Program-made: the position numbers and the translations under genes
The notes under the pieces: generated by a model
Databases searched by the model: none
Told to the model about the DNA's origin: nothing
Seen by the model: only the letters and a program-made list of their open reading frames with translations
Part shown: positions 44,801 to 55,316 of the stretch, piece by piece
Layout of the letters: each line of letters begins with the position of its first letter
Position numbering within the stretch: position 1 is the first letter of the stretch
Assembly (NCBI RefSeq): GCF_002531825.1
Contig: NZ_NWSX01000005.1
Location: 1 to 64,000 of the forward strand
Length of the DNA: 64,000 nucleotides
Source of the DNA: Rhizobium sp. J15
GTDB taxonomy: Bacteria > Pseudomonadota > Alphaproteobacteria > Rhizobiales > Rhizobiaceae
Reading direction: 5' to 3'

Positions 44801-45703
44801 ATGCTGGATGGTTTGTCGCTTGATCAATTGCGGACCTTCATCGCCGCCGCCAATGAGGGCAGCTTTTCCGCCGCCGCGCGCAAGCTCGGGCGGGCGCAAT
44901 CGGCGGTCAGCGAGCTGGTCCGCAGCCTGGAGATCCAGCTCGGCGTCGACCTTTTCGATCGCAGCGGCCGCTATCCGCAACTGACGGCATCGGGCAATAT
45001 GCTGCTTGCGACCGCCCGCGAGGTCATCGCCAAGGTCGATGCCTTCAAGTCTCAGGCAAAGGGAATGGCTGCGGGGTTGGAACCGGAGCTATCAGTCGTC
45101 ATCGACGTCTTTTTCCCCATTCACGTGATCGCCGAGGCGGCCAAGGATTTTCGGCAGCAATTTCCCGATGTGCCGCTCCGGCTGTTCGTGGAGGCGCTCG
45201 GCGGCACCGTTCAGCCGGTGCTCGATCAGCGGGCGAATTTCGGCATCGTGGGTTCGTTGCCCGCCATGCCGCCCGGCGTCGTCACGGAACCGCTCGCCGG
45301 CGTGATGTTCCTGGTCGTTGCGGCGGCGGATCATCCGCTTGCGGCGATCGAAGGAACGATTTCGAGAGCCGAACTCGCCAAGCACGTCCAACTGGTGCTG
45401 ACCGATCGAACGGATCTGTCGAAAGGACGGGAGTTCGGCGTGATGTCGCCCCAGACCTGGCGGCTGGCCGATCTCTTCGCCAAGCACACTTTCCTGATCA
45501 ACGGGCTTGGCTGGGGCGGCATGCCCTCCCACGCCGTCCGGACGGATATCGAGGCCGGACGTCTGGTGGAGCTGACGGTGGAGGATATTCCCGCAGGCGG
45601 ACTGAGACTGCCGATGTCGGCAGCCTATCGCTCGGATGGCCCGCCGGGACCGGCTGGGCGATGGCTGATCGAGCGGCTGAAGATCTGCTCCGGCGCCAGG
45701 TAG
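44801..45703 (+). CDS. LysR-family transcriptional regulator
   Basis: The protein has 300 residues. A LysR winged helix (about 4-63; LSLDQLRTFIAAANEGSFSA, ARKLGRAQSAVSELVRSLE) precedes an effector domain with ERELNE-like PELSVVIDVFFPIHVIAEAA. It faces the DoxX/luciferase-like group across a 200-base gap that contains ATTATTTTCCGAGATAATCT-like dyad sequence, and probably controls that group. The inducer is unknown. Confidence 0.92.
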   Translation: MLDGLSLDQLRTFIAAANEGSFSAAARKLGRAQSAVSELVRSLEIQLGVDLFDRSGRYPQLTASGNMLLATAREVIAKVDAFKSQAKGMAAGLEPELSVVIDVFFPIHVIAEAAKDFRQQFPDVPLRLFVEALGGTVQPVLDQRANFGIVGSLPAMPPGVVTEPLAGVMFLVVAAADHPLAAIEGTISRAELAKHVQLVLTDRTDLSKGREFGVMSPQTWRLADLFAKHTFLINGLGWGGMPSHAVRTDIEAGRLVELTVEDIPAGGLRLPMSAAYRSDGPPGPAGRWLIERLKICSGAR

Positions 45704-45754
45704 CGAAATCTTTCCGCTGGCGCTCTTCGCTTCCTCCGGGCCGCCGACGCCGTT

Positions 45755-46429
45755 TCAAATATCCACGACGAGGCCCTTGGCCTTCAGCACCGGTTCCAGA
45801 TTGCTGACCTCGATGACGGACTTGCCCGCCTTGTAGGCAGCGATATAGCCGGCTTCGGCGTCTTCACGAGCCTGCGAGAGCCTGGCGGCTTCCCGCACTT
45901 CCTGTCTGCGCACGACCACGAGGCCGTCGGCATCGCCGACAATGATATCGCCGGGATTGATGGTTTCGCCGCCGACGATGACCGGATCGTTCACCGCCGC
46001 AATGGTTTCCTTCACCGTTCCCTTGATGCAGACGCTGAGCGAGAAGACGGGAAAACCGAGTTCCCTGAGCTGCAGCGTATCGCGCACGCCGGTGTCGGTG
46101 ACGAGACCGCCGATGCCCTTTGCAAGGCAGGCATTGGCAAGCACATCGCCGAAGGACCCGGCCTCTTCATATTCGCCCGCCGAGACGACGATGATATCGC
46201 CGGGCTTCGCATAATTGATGGCGAGCTGCAGCATGATGTTGTCGCGCGGCGCGCATTTCACGGTGAAGGCCGGACCGCACAGCTTCATGCGGTAGTCGAC
46301 GGGCTTCAGGCGGGAGGAAAGCGCGCCGCGGCGGCCCTGCGCTTCATGGATCGTTGCCGGCGAAAATTTGGAAATGGCCTCGATATCGGCTTTGGCAGGC
46401 CGCTCGGTGATATCTTTTATATGGATCAT
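45755..46429 (-). CDS. RraA-family protein (4-carboxy-4-hydroxy-2-oxoadipate aldolase/oxaloacetate decarboxylase-like)
   Basis: The protein has 224 residues from ATG 46429. Motifs of the RraA-like aldolase group are present: GIGGLVTDTGVRDTLQLREL (contains the substrate-binding Arg-Asp) and DIIVGDADGLVVVRRQEV. Enzymes of this group cleave or decarboxylate 2-oxo acids with a divalent metal; others inhibit RNase E. Here the catabolic role is more likely, given its position at the end of an amino acid uptake operon. The exact substrate is not known. Confidence 0.82.
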   Translation of the reverse strand: MIHIKDITERPAKADIEAISKFSPATIHEAQGRRGALSSRLKPVDYRMKLCGPAFTVKCAPRDNIMLQLAINYAKPGDIIVVSAGEYEEAGSFGDVLANACLAKGIGGLVTDTGVRDTLQLRELGFPVFSLSVCIKGTVKETIAAVNDPVIVGGETINPGDIIVGDADGLVVVRRQEVREAARLSQAREDAEAGYIAAYKAGKSVIEVSNLEPVLKAKGLVVDI

Positions 46430-46521
46430 GGATGCCTCACATCGTTGGTCGGCGGCGGGCATGCCCCGCCGCCTGATTTCGTTTGGAAATCGTCACTGGA
46501 TGACGTTGAGGCCGGCCGGCC

Positions 46522-47358
46522 TTACGGGATCGGGTCGAACTTCAGCTCGGACAGCGGCACGACCTTATCGGTGCGGGTCATCTTGTATTCGGTATTCGGG
46601 CCGAGCCACTTGTCCCAGATCTTGTTGATCTCGCCGGACTCGTCGAGCTTGTGCAGGATTTCGTTGATCTTGGCCGTGAGCTTCGGCTGATCCTTGGCCA
46701 TGCCGATGCCGATCGGCTGGTAGAGCATCGGCTCCTCGATCATCCGCATTTCCTTGCCCTTGCTCTTCGATTCATTGACGAACTTGGTCGTCGTCATGGT
46801 GTTGGCCACCATGCCGCGCGCCTTGCCCTGCTGGACGGCGAGATAGGCCGAGGCGGTGTCCTGGAAGGTCAGCGGTTCGGATTTGTTGAGCTTGATCGAC
46901 ATTTCCGAGGTCGAGCCCTTGGTCGAGGCGATGCGGTGGCCGGCATAATCGGCCTTTTTCTTGCCGGCGTCGTCGGCCGGCACGATCAGCATTTCCTTGG
47001 CGAGATAATAGGGATCGCTGAACTGGATCTGTTCGGCGCGGCTCAGCGTATAGGCAAGATTGGCGACGGTGATGTCGACGCGGCCAAGCTTGACCTCGGG
47101 CACGCGGGCTTCCACCGAAACCGGCTTGATTTCAGCCTTGACGCCCAATTCCTTGGCGATGGCGCCGCAGAGATCGACGTCGAAACCGGCCATTTCGCGG
47201 GTCTTCGGATCGGGAGAGGCGAAGGGAGGAACGTCGGCGAAAGTCGCGCAGCGCAGGGTCTTGGCCGACATGATGGTGTCGAGCTGATCGGCTTTCGCGG
47301 GCAAGGCTGCCGCCATGCCGGCAAATGCGACGGTGAGGCTCAGGTATTTCCAGTTCAT
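46522..47358 (-). CDS. Polar amino acid ABC transporter binding protein
   Basis: The protein has 278 residues. ATG 47358 follows GGAGAA and starts a signal peptide (MNWKYLSLTVAFAGMAAALP, cleavage after AKA). The mature protein is a family-3 solute-binding protein: LRCATFADVPPFASPDPKTR, MAGFDVDLCGAIAKELGVKA, RVDITVANLAYTLSRAEQI. The ligand is probably an amino acid or derivative. It forms a transport system with the three genes upstream on this strand (47390-49613). Confidence 0.92.
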   Translation of the reverse strand: MNWKYLSLTVAFAGMAAALPAKADQLDTIMSAKTLRCATFADVPPFASPDPKTREMAGFDVDLCGAIAKELGVKAEIKPVSVEARVPEVKLGRVDITVANLAYTLSRAEQIQFSDPYYLAKEMLIVPADDAGKKKADYAGHRIASTKGSTSEMSIKLNKSEPLTFQDTASAYLAVQQGKARGMVANTMTTTKFVNESKSKGKEMRMIEEPMLYQPIGIGMAKDQPKLTAKINEILHKLDESGEINKIWDKWLGPNTEYKMTRTDKVVPLSELKFDPIP

Positions 47359-47389
47359 TGCTGTTCTCCTTTGTTTTTGGTCGTTGGTG

Positions 47390-48150
<761 letters not shown>

Positions 48151-48154
<4 letters not shown>

Positions 48155-48909
48155 AGCTGCTCCGATGCGATTTTCGATGGCGCGACCAGGGAGGCGGCGG
48201 GGACGCTGAGCAGTCCGGCACGCCGCCGCGTGATGCGCCGCTCGAGGCGATTGGCGAAATAGGTGAGCGTCCAGCAGATGATGAAGTAGACGATCGCCAG
48301 GATGAGGAAGACCTGGAAGGGCTGCGTCAGCAGCTGGTTGTTGACCTGGCTTGCCGCAAAGGTCAGATCAGGCACGTTGATCACGTAGCCGAGCGTGGTG
48401 TCCTTGATCGTCGAGACGAAGGTGGAGATGATGCTCGGGATCATGTTGTAGAGCGCCTGCGGCAGGATGATGTAGCGCATCGCGCCGATATAGCTGTGGC
48501 CAAGCGCACGCGCCGCATCCATCTGACCCGGGCCAAGTGCTACGATGCCGGCGCGCACGACTTCGCTCAGAAACGCGCTCTGATAGACCACCAGCGTCGT
48601 CAGCATCGTCACGAAGCTCGGCACATCGGCGCCCGTCAGCAGCGGCACCAGGAAATAGCTCCACAGGATGAGCATCAGGAGCGGCACGCCTCGGGTGAAA
48701 TAAACGAGCGCAGTGACCGGCCAGCGCAAGAGCCGCGATTTGGAAAGCCGCGCCAAGGCGAACAGGATGCTCGCCGGAAAGGCGAGAGCGATGCTGAGCG
48801 CGGAAAGGATCAGCGTGTTGGCGAGCCCGCCGAGCGGTCCGTTCGGATATTGGCCGATCAAAAGCAGCAGCCAGTAGTCGCGGATGATGGCGGTCATGTC
48901 CTGGATCAT
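48151..48909 (-). CDS. Amino acid ABC transporter permease (HisM/GlnP type)
   Basis: The protein has 252 residues with about five membrane helices and the EAA loop ([20 protein letters not shown]). The [20 protein letters not shown] segment is typical. It overlaps the next permease gene by four bases on the coding side. Confidence 0.93.
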
Positions 48910-49613
48910 GCGCGCGCCCTCCAGGCGGGATCCTCGCGCATCGACAGATAGGCGCCGATGCTCATGATCACGAGCGAGAAGAAGAGGTAGAGAACCGTAC
49001 CGATCAGGTAGATCTCGAAGGTGCGGAAGCTGAGGTTCTCGATTTCCTTGACGGCATGCGTCAGTTCCGAGGCGCCGATGACGACGGCGAGACTGCTGTT
49101 CTTGAGCAGGGAGACGCTGTGATTGATGAGCGGCGGCAGCGCGTTGCGCACGCCCTGCGGCATGATGACGAACCGCATCGCCGAGACGTAACCATGACCG
49201 AGCGCGCGGGCCGCCTGCATCTGGCCGTCGCCGACCGACCGCACGCCCGAACGAAGATCTTCGCTGAAATAGGCCGCCTGGCAGAGGCCGAGCCCGATCA
49301 CCGCGAAGATCGCCTCGGCATTATGGCTTGCCAGCCATGTCGAGAGGCCGCTCGGCATCAGCGTGAAGATCCCGAAATACCAGAGCATCAGCTGCACCAG
49401 CGTCGGGACGTTCCGGTGATAGGAAACGTAAGCGGCGACCAGCGGATCGCCGAAGCGGAAGGGCGACAGGCGCACGGCCAGCAGCACGAGCGCCAGCGCC
49501 ATCGCCAGCGTCCAGGACCCGGCATAGATGATGAAAGTCATCTGGATGCCATGCAGCAGCATGGCGGCATATTCGGGATTCCCGAGGATTGCCGAAAGGT
49601 CGAAGCCGCTCAC
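48906..49613 (-). CDS. Amino acid ABC transporter permease (HisQ/GltJ type)
   Basis: The protein has 235 residues with about five helices, the YHRNVPTLVQLMLWYFGIFT segment and the EAA loop (QAARALGHGYVSAMRFVIMP). GTG/ATG overlaps tie it to the SDR gene (49610) and the second permease. It forms a heterodimeric channel with 48151-48909. Confidence 0.93.
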   Translation of the reverse strand: MSGFDLSAILGNPEYAAMLLHGIQMTFIIYAGSWTLAMALALVLLAVRLSPFRFGDPLVAAYVSYHRNVPTLVQLMLWYFGIFTLMPSGLSTWLASHNAEAIFAVIGLGLCQAAYFSEDLRSGVRSVGDGQMQAARALGHGYVSAMRFVIMPQGVRNALPPLINHSVSLLKNSSLAVVIGASELTHAVKEIENLSFRTFEIYLIGTVLYLFFSLVIMSIGAYLSMREDPAWRARA

Positions 49614-50389
49614 GAGCCCGGCTCCCCGGATAGATCCGTCTTCGCCGCAGGCTGCGGCTTTGCCGTCTGCAGGCCGCCCATGACCTGCAGCGTCGGCGTG
49701 ATCTCCATATGTCCGATGTTGACCGCGACGGGGGCCGATATTGCGAAGGCGATCGCGTCGGCGATATCGGCCGCCTGCGGCAGTTCGAAGCCGTCGATGA
49801 ACCGTTCGCGGACGCTGGGGTCGTTGCCATGGACATGGTTGAAAATGTCGGTGGCGACGCGGCCGGGGCAGATTTCCGTGACCCGCACCCGCTTGCCGAA
49901 AGCGTCGATCCGCAGCTGGTTGGACAACATGCTCACGCCGGCCTTGGTGGCGTGATAGGAGGAGTTGCCGCCGAAATTATAAGCGCCGGCGATCGACGAG
50001 ATATTGATGACGTGGCCGCGATCCCGCGCCACCATGCCGGGCACGACCAGGCGGCAAAGGTGCAGCACCGCGCGAAGATTGACGTCGACGAGGAGATCGA
50101 TATCGGCCTCGTCGGCTTCGAGGAACTTCTTCGGCCGGTCGACGCCGGCATTGTTGACGAGAATGTCGAACTCCACCCGGCCCGCGAGCGCGGCCAGTGC
50201 CTGGCGGTCGGTTACGTCGATGACATGAGGGATGCAGCCCGTCCGCGCGGCCAGCTGCTGCAGCGCGTCTGCACTGCGGGCAACCGCATGGACCTCGATG
50301 TTCTCCCGGCGGAGCCGCTCGACAACGGCTGCGCCGATTCCGGAGGATGCGCCGGTTACCAGTGCGGTCTTGTAGTCGGAGAATGGCAT
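49610..50389 (-). CDS. Short-chain dehydrogenase/reductase
   Basis: The protein has 259 residues of classical SDR type. It has the cofactor motif TGASSGIGAAV, NNAG in DILVNNAGVD, and a catalytic Ser in INISSIAG with the YHATK Tyr/Lys pair. It resembles NADP-dependent 3-hydroxy acid or serine-type dehydrogenases (YdfG-like), but the substrate cannot be fixed. It is the first gene of the amino acid transporter operon, divergent from the LysR gene at 50623, so its substrate is probably the imported compound or a product of it. Confidence 0.9.
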   Translation of the reverse strand: MPFSDYKTALVTGASSGIGAAVVERLRRENIEVHAVARSADALQQLAARTGCIPHVIDVTDRQALAALAGRVEFDILVNNAGVDRPKKFLEADEADIDLLVDVNLRAVLHLCRLVVPGMVARDRGHVINISSIAGAYNFGGNSSYHATKAGVSMLSNQLRIDAFGKRVRVTEICPGRVATDIFNHVHGNDPSVRERFIDGFELPQAADIADAIAFAISAPVAVNIGHMEITPTLQVMGGLQTAKPQPAAKTDLSGEPGS

Positions 50390-50622
50390 TGTCGTTCCCT
50401 TGTTGTTGATGAGACAGTAGCGAAGCTTTAACCCCTTGCCTAAGACCGATTATCTCTGGAGCAATAAGCAACGGTTATGGAGCAGGTGCGGCCTGCCGAA
50501 GCAGAGAAAATAGGGCTGCGCGGCGTCTCGGCGTGGCTTGGCCCGAGACCGCGTCGCGTTGCAAAAGCAATGCGCCTCTGCAAACATGCTGCCATGCAGA
50601 TCAGAATGGTTCCCCGATCCCC

Positions 50623-51528
50623 ATGGACATCAGACGCCTCAAATCCTTCATCGTGATCGTCGACAGCGGCAGCATCACGCGAGCGGCGGATCTCTTGCAT
50701 ATCGCCCAGCCGGCGCTCAGCCAGCAGCTCGCGGCGCTGGAAGAGCATTTCGGCCACAAGCTGCTGATCCGCAGCCAGCAAGGTGTCAGCATGACCGATG
50801 CGGGGCATGCGGTGTATCGTCATGCCCAGATCATCCTGCGGCAGATGGAGCAGGCGCAGGCCGATGCCTCGGCCGCCGGCAACTCGCTTGCGGGGCGCGT
50901 TTCCGTCGGTCTGGTGCCCTTCAGCAGTGCTGCGACGCTCTCGGTCGATCTGCTCGCCGAGACCAGGAAACTGCATCCCGGCATCCTGCTGCATCTGACC
51001 GAAAGTGTGGGCCAGACCTATAGCCAGATGATCATGAACGGCCGGCTGGAGATGGCGCTTCTGCATGGAACCGGGCCGATCAAGGGCGTGCGGTTCGAGC
51101 CGATCCTCAGCGAAGAATTTTTCCTGGTCGTCCATCGCGACTTTGCGATCGAAGCGGATGCGAAGCCCGTTCCGGTCAGCGCTCTCGACGGGATACCGAT
51201 GCTGTTGCCGCCGGCCTATAATTTCGTCCGCCGCGGGGTCGATACCGCCTTCACGCGCACGCGCACCAATCTGAAAGTCGTGGCGGAAGTCGAAATCGTC
51301 CGCACGCTGGCCCGTGCTGTCGCGAGCGGCCTCGGCGCGACGATCATGCCGCGGGCCATTGCCGACCGCATCGTCTCGGAATCGGGCGAGCCGCTGATCT
51401 GCCGGCTCGTCTCGCCCAGGATAGAGGAAACGCTTTCACTTTGCGTTTCCGATCAGAATCCTTTGTCGGAACCGGCCCTTGCCGTCCGGGATATCCTTCT
51501 CGGTCTGACGGCGCGGCTGAAAGCTTAA
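50623..51528 (+). CDS. LysR-family transcriptional regulator (Nac-like)
   Basis: The protein has 301 residues from ATG 50623; a 30-residue N-terminal extension in frame would precede the conserved MDIRRLKSFIVIVDSGSITR and is rejected. The winged helix (AADLLHIAQPALSQQLAALE) and the LysR effector domain are present. It resembles the Nac/CbbR-like group in which the N-terminus begins MDxRxLKxF. It is divergent from the SDR/transporter operon and convergent with the aminotransferase gene, so it may control one or both. The gap before it contains ATTATCTCTGGAGCAATAA, a weak T-N11-A dyad. Confidence 0.93.
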   Translation: MDIRRLKSFIVIVDSGSITRAADLLHIAQPALSQQLAALEEHFGHKLLIRSQQGVSMTDAGHAVYRHAQIILRQMEQAQADASAAGNSLAGRVSVGLVPFSSAATLSVDLLAETRKLHPGILLHLTESVGQTYSQMIMNGRLEMALLHGTGPIKGVRFEPILSEEFFLVVHRDFAIEADAKPVPVSALDGIPMLLPPAYNFVRRGVDTAFTRTRTNLKVVAEVEIVRTLARAVASGLGATIMPRAIADRIVSESGEPLICRLVSPRIEETLSLCVSDQNPLSEPALAVRDILLGLTARLKA

Positions 51529-51541
51529 AGCGCTTGGTCAG

Positions 51542-52744
51542 TCAGCGCATATCCCGGCAGAATTGTGCTATGCGGGCGCAGCCTTCGTCGAGTTTTTCCA
51601 TGCTCGTGGCGTAGGAAATGCGGAAGAAGGGGCTCATTCCGTAAGCCGCGCCTTGCACGGTGGCGACATGATGCTCTTCGACCAGCGCCATGACGAAATC
51701 GACGTCGGTTTCGATCTTTCGCCCGCCCTTGCTCGTCTTGCCGATCAACCCCGATATATTGGGGTAGATGTAGAAAGCGCCTTCCGGTTTGTGGCAGCGC
51801 AGGCCTTCCACCTCCGACAATCTGTCGAGGACGAAGTCGCGTCTTTTCTTGTAGATCGCAGCGCGCTCCTTCAACAGATCTTGAGGCCCGTCTAGTGCTG
51901 CGGTCGCCGCGGCCTGCGTCAGCGTCGCGATGCCGCCGCCGTTCTGGCCGTTGACGTTGCTGATGGCTGAGATCAGATCTTTCGGGCCGGCGCAGAAGCC
52001 GAGACGCCAGCCCGTCATCGCGTAAGCCTTGGAGACACCGTTCATCGTCAGGACGCGCTCATAGAGCCTCGGCTCGACTTCCGCCATGGTGCAGAACTGG
52101 AAGTCGTCATAAACAAGGTGCTCGTAGATGTCGTCGGTCATGATCCAGACGTGGGGATGACGCAGCATCACTTCGGCGATGGCGGCCATCTCGGCCCGGG
52201 AGCAGGCAGCACCGGTAGGGTTGTTCGGGAAATTCAGGAAGAGCCACTTGGTGCGCGGTGTGATTGCCGCTTCCAGATCTTCGGGACGCAGCTTGAAGCC
52301 GGTCTCTTCGTGGCAGGGGACGGCGACCGGCACGCCGCCGGCGAATTTGACGATATCGGCATAGCTGACCCAGGAGGGTGTGGGGATGACGACCTCGTCG
52401 CCGGGATTGCAGGTTGCCAGCATGGCGTTGAAGATCACCTGCTTGCCGCCGCCGGAAACGACGATCTGGCTGGCGTCGTAGTCGAGATTGTTGTCGCGCT
52501 TGAACTTCCTGATGATGGCGGCTTTGAGCGCCGGCGTGCCGTCCATGGGCGGATATTTCGTATCGCCGGCCAGCGCTGCGGCGTGGGCGGCCTCGATCGC
52601 ATGCGCAGGCGTGGGGAAATCCGGTTCGCCCGAGGAGAGGCTGACGACCTTGATCCCTTCGGCGGCCAGTTCCCTGGCGCGCTGGGTCATGGCGGCGGAT
52701 GCGGAAATGGAGACGTTTTTCAGGCGGTCGGCCTTGATGGACAT
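51542..52744 (-). CDS. Class I/II PLP-dependent aminotransferase (aspartate aminotransferase-like)
   Basis: The protein has 400 residues. The family landmarks are SSGEPDFPTPAHAIEAA, the FPNNPTGAACS loop, IMTDDIYEHLVYD and the PLP lysine in MNGVSKAYAMTGWRLGF. It is of the subgroup 1-gamma aspartate/aromatic aminotransferase type that uses 2-oxoglutarate. It is the last gene of the biotin carboxylase/Pxp operon, 61 bases after pxpA, which points to amino-group removal from glutamate or a similar amino acid released by that pathway (inference). Confidence 0.92.
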   Translation of the reverse strand: MSIKADRLKNVSISASAAMTQRARELAAEGIKVVSLSSGEPDFPTPAHAIEAAHAAALAGDTKYPPMDGTPALKAAIIRKFKRDNNLDYDASQIVVSGGGKQVIFNAMLATCNPGDEVVIPTPSWVSYADIVKFAGGVPVAVPCHEETGFKLRPEDLEAAITPRTKWLFLNFPNNPTGAACSRAEMAAIAEVMLRHPHVWIMTDDIYEHLVYDDFQFCTMAEVEPRLYERVLTMNGVSKAYAMTGWRLGFCAGPKDLISAISNVNGQNGGGIATLTQAAATAALDGPQDLLKERAAIYKKRRDFVLDRLSEVEGLRCHKPEGAFYIYPNISGLIGKTSKGGRKIETDVDFVMALVEEHHVATVQGAAYGMSPFFRISYATSMEKLDEGCARIAQFCRDMR

Positions 52745-52805
52745 CGACGTGGTCCTTCGATGAGGGATTGAAACGATAGACCGCCCTCAGGCGATCGGGA
52801 TTGCA

Positions 52806-53573
52806 TCATTCAGCAAGTTCGGCGGCGGGAGCGAGCGTGGCGCCCGTGGCTTCGATCTCGCCGCGCACGATGCCGGCAAGTTCGAGGGCGCCGGGCGTGT
52901 CGCTGTGGACGAGAATGGAGCGCGCCGGCATGGCGATCACGGCTCCGTCGATCGTCCGGACGGATCCGTCGAGCAGGAATTGCCGCACACGCGCCCGCAC
53001 CGCGGCTTCGTCCTTGATGACGGCGCCCGGCAGCCCGCGCGCAACGAGTTTGCCGTCGGCGTCATAGGCCCGGTCCGCAAGGAAAAGCGCCAGCGTCTTC
53101 AGACGAGCCCGCTTCGCGGCCTGCTCGATCTCGCTGCCCGACGTGACGAAGACGACGAGATTAGCGTCGACGGTCGCGATCGCATCCATCATCAGGTCGG
53201 CGAGCACGGGGTCGCGGTTGACCATATTGCCCATGGCGGCATGGAAGCTGATATGGGAGACGGCGGCGCGCTCGGCTCTGGCGATCGCCATCAGGGCGCC
53301 GAGCTGGTAGAGCATCTGCTGGCGAAGCTCGTCCGCCGGGAACGGTATTTCGCGCCGGCCAAATCCGAGCCGGTCGGGCAGACCCGGATGGGCGCCGATG
53401 CCGACGCCGTTCAGCTTTGCGAGCCGGACCATGCGCCCCATCGTGTCGGGATCACCGCCGTGGAAACCGCAGGCGATGTTGGCCGAGGAGACGATCTTCA
53501 TCATCGCTTCGTCGTCGCACAGCCGGTAGGGGCCAAATCCTTCGCCCATGTCGGAATTCAGATCGATTTTCAT
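52806..53573 (-). CDS. pxpA: 5-oxoprolinase subunit A (LamB/YcsF family)
   Basis: The protein has 255 residues from ATG 53573, which has GGAGGAACTC upstream. The signature residues are DLNSDMGEGFGPY, SANIACGFHGGDPDTMGRM and GIGAHPGLPDRLGFGRR. Established knowledge: PxpA with PxpB and PxpC cleaves 5-oxoproline (pyroglutamate) with ATP to glutamate. In this cluster biotin carboxylase genes accompany it, so the substrate may be a related lactam or amide. Confidence 0.92.
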   Translation of the reverse strand: MKIDLNSDMGEGFGPYRLCDDEAMMKIVSSANIACGFHGGDPDTMGRMVRLAKLNGVGIGAHPGLPDRLGFGRREIPFPADELRQQMLYQLGALMAIARAERAAVSHISFHAAMGNMVNRDPVLADLMMDAIATVDANLVVFVTSGSEIEQAAKRARLKTLALFLADRAYDADGKLVARGLPGAVIKDEAAVRARVRQFLLDGSVRTIDGAVIAMPARSILVHSDTPGALELAGIVRGEIEATGATLAPAAELAE

Positions 53574-53619
53574 GAGTTCCTCCTTCTGATGGCCTTGGGC
53601 TCTTTCTTGCATGTCCGCA

Positions 53620-54615
53620 TCAGGCCATCGCCTTCAGGGCGCGTTTGACCATCCCGCATGTTTGTCTGACATCCTCGACGTAGCGGCCGACGGCCTGTTC
53701 GACGGCCCGGGCCTCGGCATGCGTCGAGCGGACGAATTTCAGCCGGGCGCCGATGCGGGCCTGGCCGAGCCGCCAGAGATCGCATTCGATCACGCCGGCG
53801 ATCTTCGGATATCCGCCGGCGGTATTCGCATCGCTCATCTGCACGATGGGTTCGCCGCCGGGCGGAACCTGGATCACCCCGGGCACCACGCCGTGGGAGC
53901 GCATCTCGATCGATGCGGTCGGCGTGATCGGCTCGCCGGACAGGCGGTAGCCGGTCCGGTCGCTTCGGGAGGAAATCCGCCAGGTCTGGTTCCAGAAGGC
54001 TTCGCCGTCTGCCGCGAAAAAATCGTGCTCGCCGGCCGGCAGCGCGCGGATCGGCAATACGCCGTCGACGGGAGCCGGGAAGACCTCGTGCAGTGCCACC
54101 GCCGGCTCGATAACGGCAAGGCCGGCGGCCGGCAGCATGGCAATCTCCAGATCCTCGCCGACCATGAGCCGGTCGCTCTTCGCCAGCGGCCGGCCGGCAT
54201 TGCCGCCGAAGCCGCCGCGCAGCGACGTGCTGCGCGAGCCCATCACGACAGGGATATCCAGCCCGCCGCCGAACGAGACATAGGAACGCGCCAGCCGCGG
54301 CGGCTGCTTCAATTCGAGAACCTGTCCGGCTTCGGCGACATGGGCGCACCAGGCAAGCAGTTCCGATCCGTCGAGATGGGGATTGCCGTCGGCGCCGGTC
54401 ACGGCAAAGGCGATGCGCCGCTCGAAACGCAGGCGGAACGGGAAGGTCTGCACCTCGATCACGGCAGCATTCTCGTCATTGCCGACGAGAATATTGCCGA
54501 TCCGGACCGCAAGCGGGTCCATCGCGCCGCTCGCCGATACGCCGATATCGCGATAGCCGGGACGGCCGAGATCCTGCACCGTGTTGAAAGGGCCGCTTTC
54601 CAGGATCTCGATCAT
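53620..54615 (-). CDS. pxpC: 5-oxoprolinase subunit C / biotin-dependent carboxyltransferase family (KipA/AHS2)
   Basis: The protein has 331 residues, one AHS2 domain: ILESGPFNTVQDLGRPGYRD, GVSASGAMDPLAVRIGNILV and YVSFGGGLDIPVVMGSRST. The same domain forms half of the carboxyltransferase of urea carboxylase. It overlaps pxpB by four bases and precedes pxpA by 46 bases. Confidence 0.92.
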   Translation of the reverse strand: MIEILESGPFNTVQDLGRPGYRDIGVSASGAMDPLAVRIGNILVGNDENAAVIEVQTFPFRLRFERRIAFAVTGADGNPHLDGSELLAWCAHVAEAGQVLELKQPPRLARSYVSFGGGLDIPVVMGSRSTSLRGGFGGNAGRPLAKSDRLMVGEDLEIAMLPAAGLAVIEPAVALHEVFPAPVDGVLPIRALPAGEHDFFAADGEAFWNQTWRISSRSDRTGYRLSGEPITPTASIEMRSHGVVPGVIQVPPGGEPIVQMSDANTAGGYPKIAGVIECDLWRLGQARIGARLKFVRSTHAEARAVEQAVGRYVEDVRQTCGMVKRALKAMA

Positions 54616-55316
54616 AGTTCGACCCTCGCCGGCAGGAACCGCACCGTATCTCCCGGCGCCATCATGGCCGGCGTCGGCGAGGCGGGATCGAACATCTCAA
54701 GTGTCGCAAAGCCTATGGAATTCCAGCCGTTCGGCCCGGTCAGCATGGCGACGCCGGTCTGCATGCCGCCGATGGTCACGCAGCCCTTGGCCATCTTCAG
54801 CGAGGGCACGGTCTTTCGCGGCATGTAGATGCGCGGGTCGAGACCATGCAGATAGCCGAAACCCGGCGCGCTGCCCAAGGCGAAGACACGGTAGGTCGCT
54901 TGATGATGGATGCGCACGACCTCGCGGTCGCTGAGGCCTGAGAGATCGCAAAGGGCGGGAAGATCGCTCGCATGTTCGCCGCCGTAATGGACGGGGATTT
55001 CGATGATCTTGCCTTCGAGATCGATGCTCTGCGCATGCTCCCATGCCTCCAGCAGCCGGACGACCACCGCATCGGGATCCTCCGGTGTCTCCTTGAAGAT
55101 CACCAGCAGGTTGGTCATCCCGGGAATATCCTCGGCAAGCTCCGCCCAGCCCTTGACGGTCCGGGACAGGGCCCAGATCCGTCGCTGCGCGGCAAGATCG
55201 AAATCGCCTGGCGCTTCGAGCAGGAAGGATCTGGCGCCGATTGCGGAAACCCGCGCCCGGCTTTGGGTGGCCGGAACGATCTCGCGTTGCGCATGCCTGT
55301 TCGTCGTGACGATCAT
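54612..55316 (-). CDS. pxpB: 5-oxoprolinase subunit B (KipI/AHS1)
   Basis: The protein has 234 residues, one AHS1 domain: IPVHYGGEHASDLPALCDLS, HHQATYRVFALGSAPGFGYL and GWNSIGFATLEMFDP. It pairs with the AHS2 protein. Both ends overlap neighbours by four bases, showing tight coupling between pxpC and the lysine-less BCCP-like gene. Confidence 0.92.
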   Translation of the reverse strand: MIVTTNRHAQREIVPATQSRARVSAIGARSFLLEAPGDFDLAAQRRIWALSRTVKGWAELAEDIPGMTNLLVIFKETPEDPDAVVVRLLEAWEHAQSIDLEGKIIEIPVHYGGEHASDLPALCDLSGLSDREVVRIHHQATYRVFALGSAPGFGYLHGLDPRIYMPRKTVPSLKMAKGCVTIGGMQTGVAMLTGPNGWNSIGFATLEMFDPASPTPAMMAPGDTVRFLPARVEL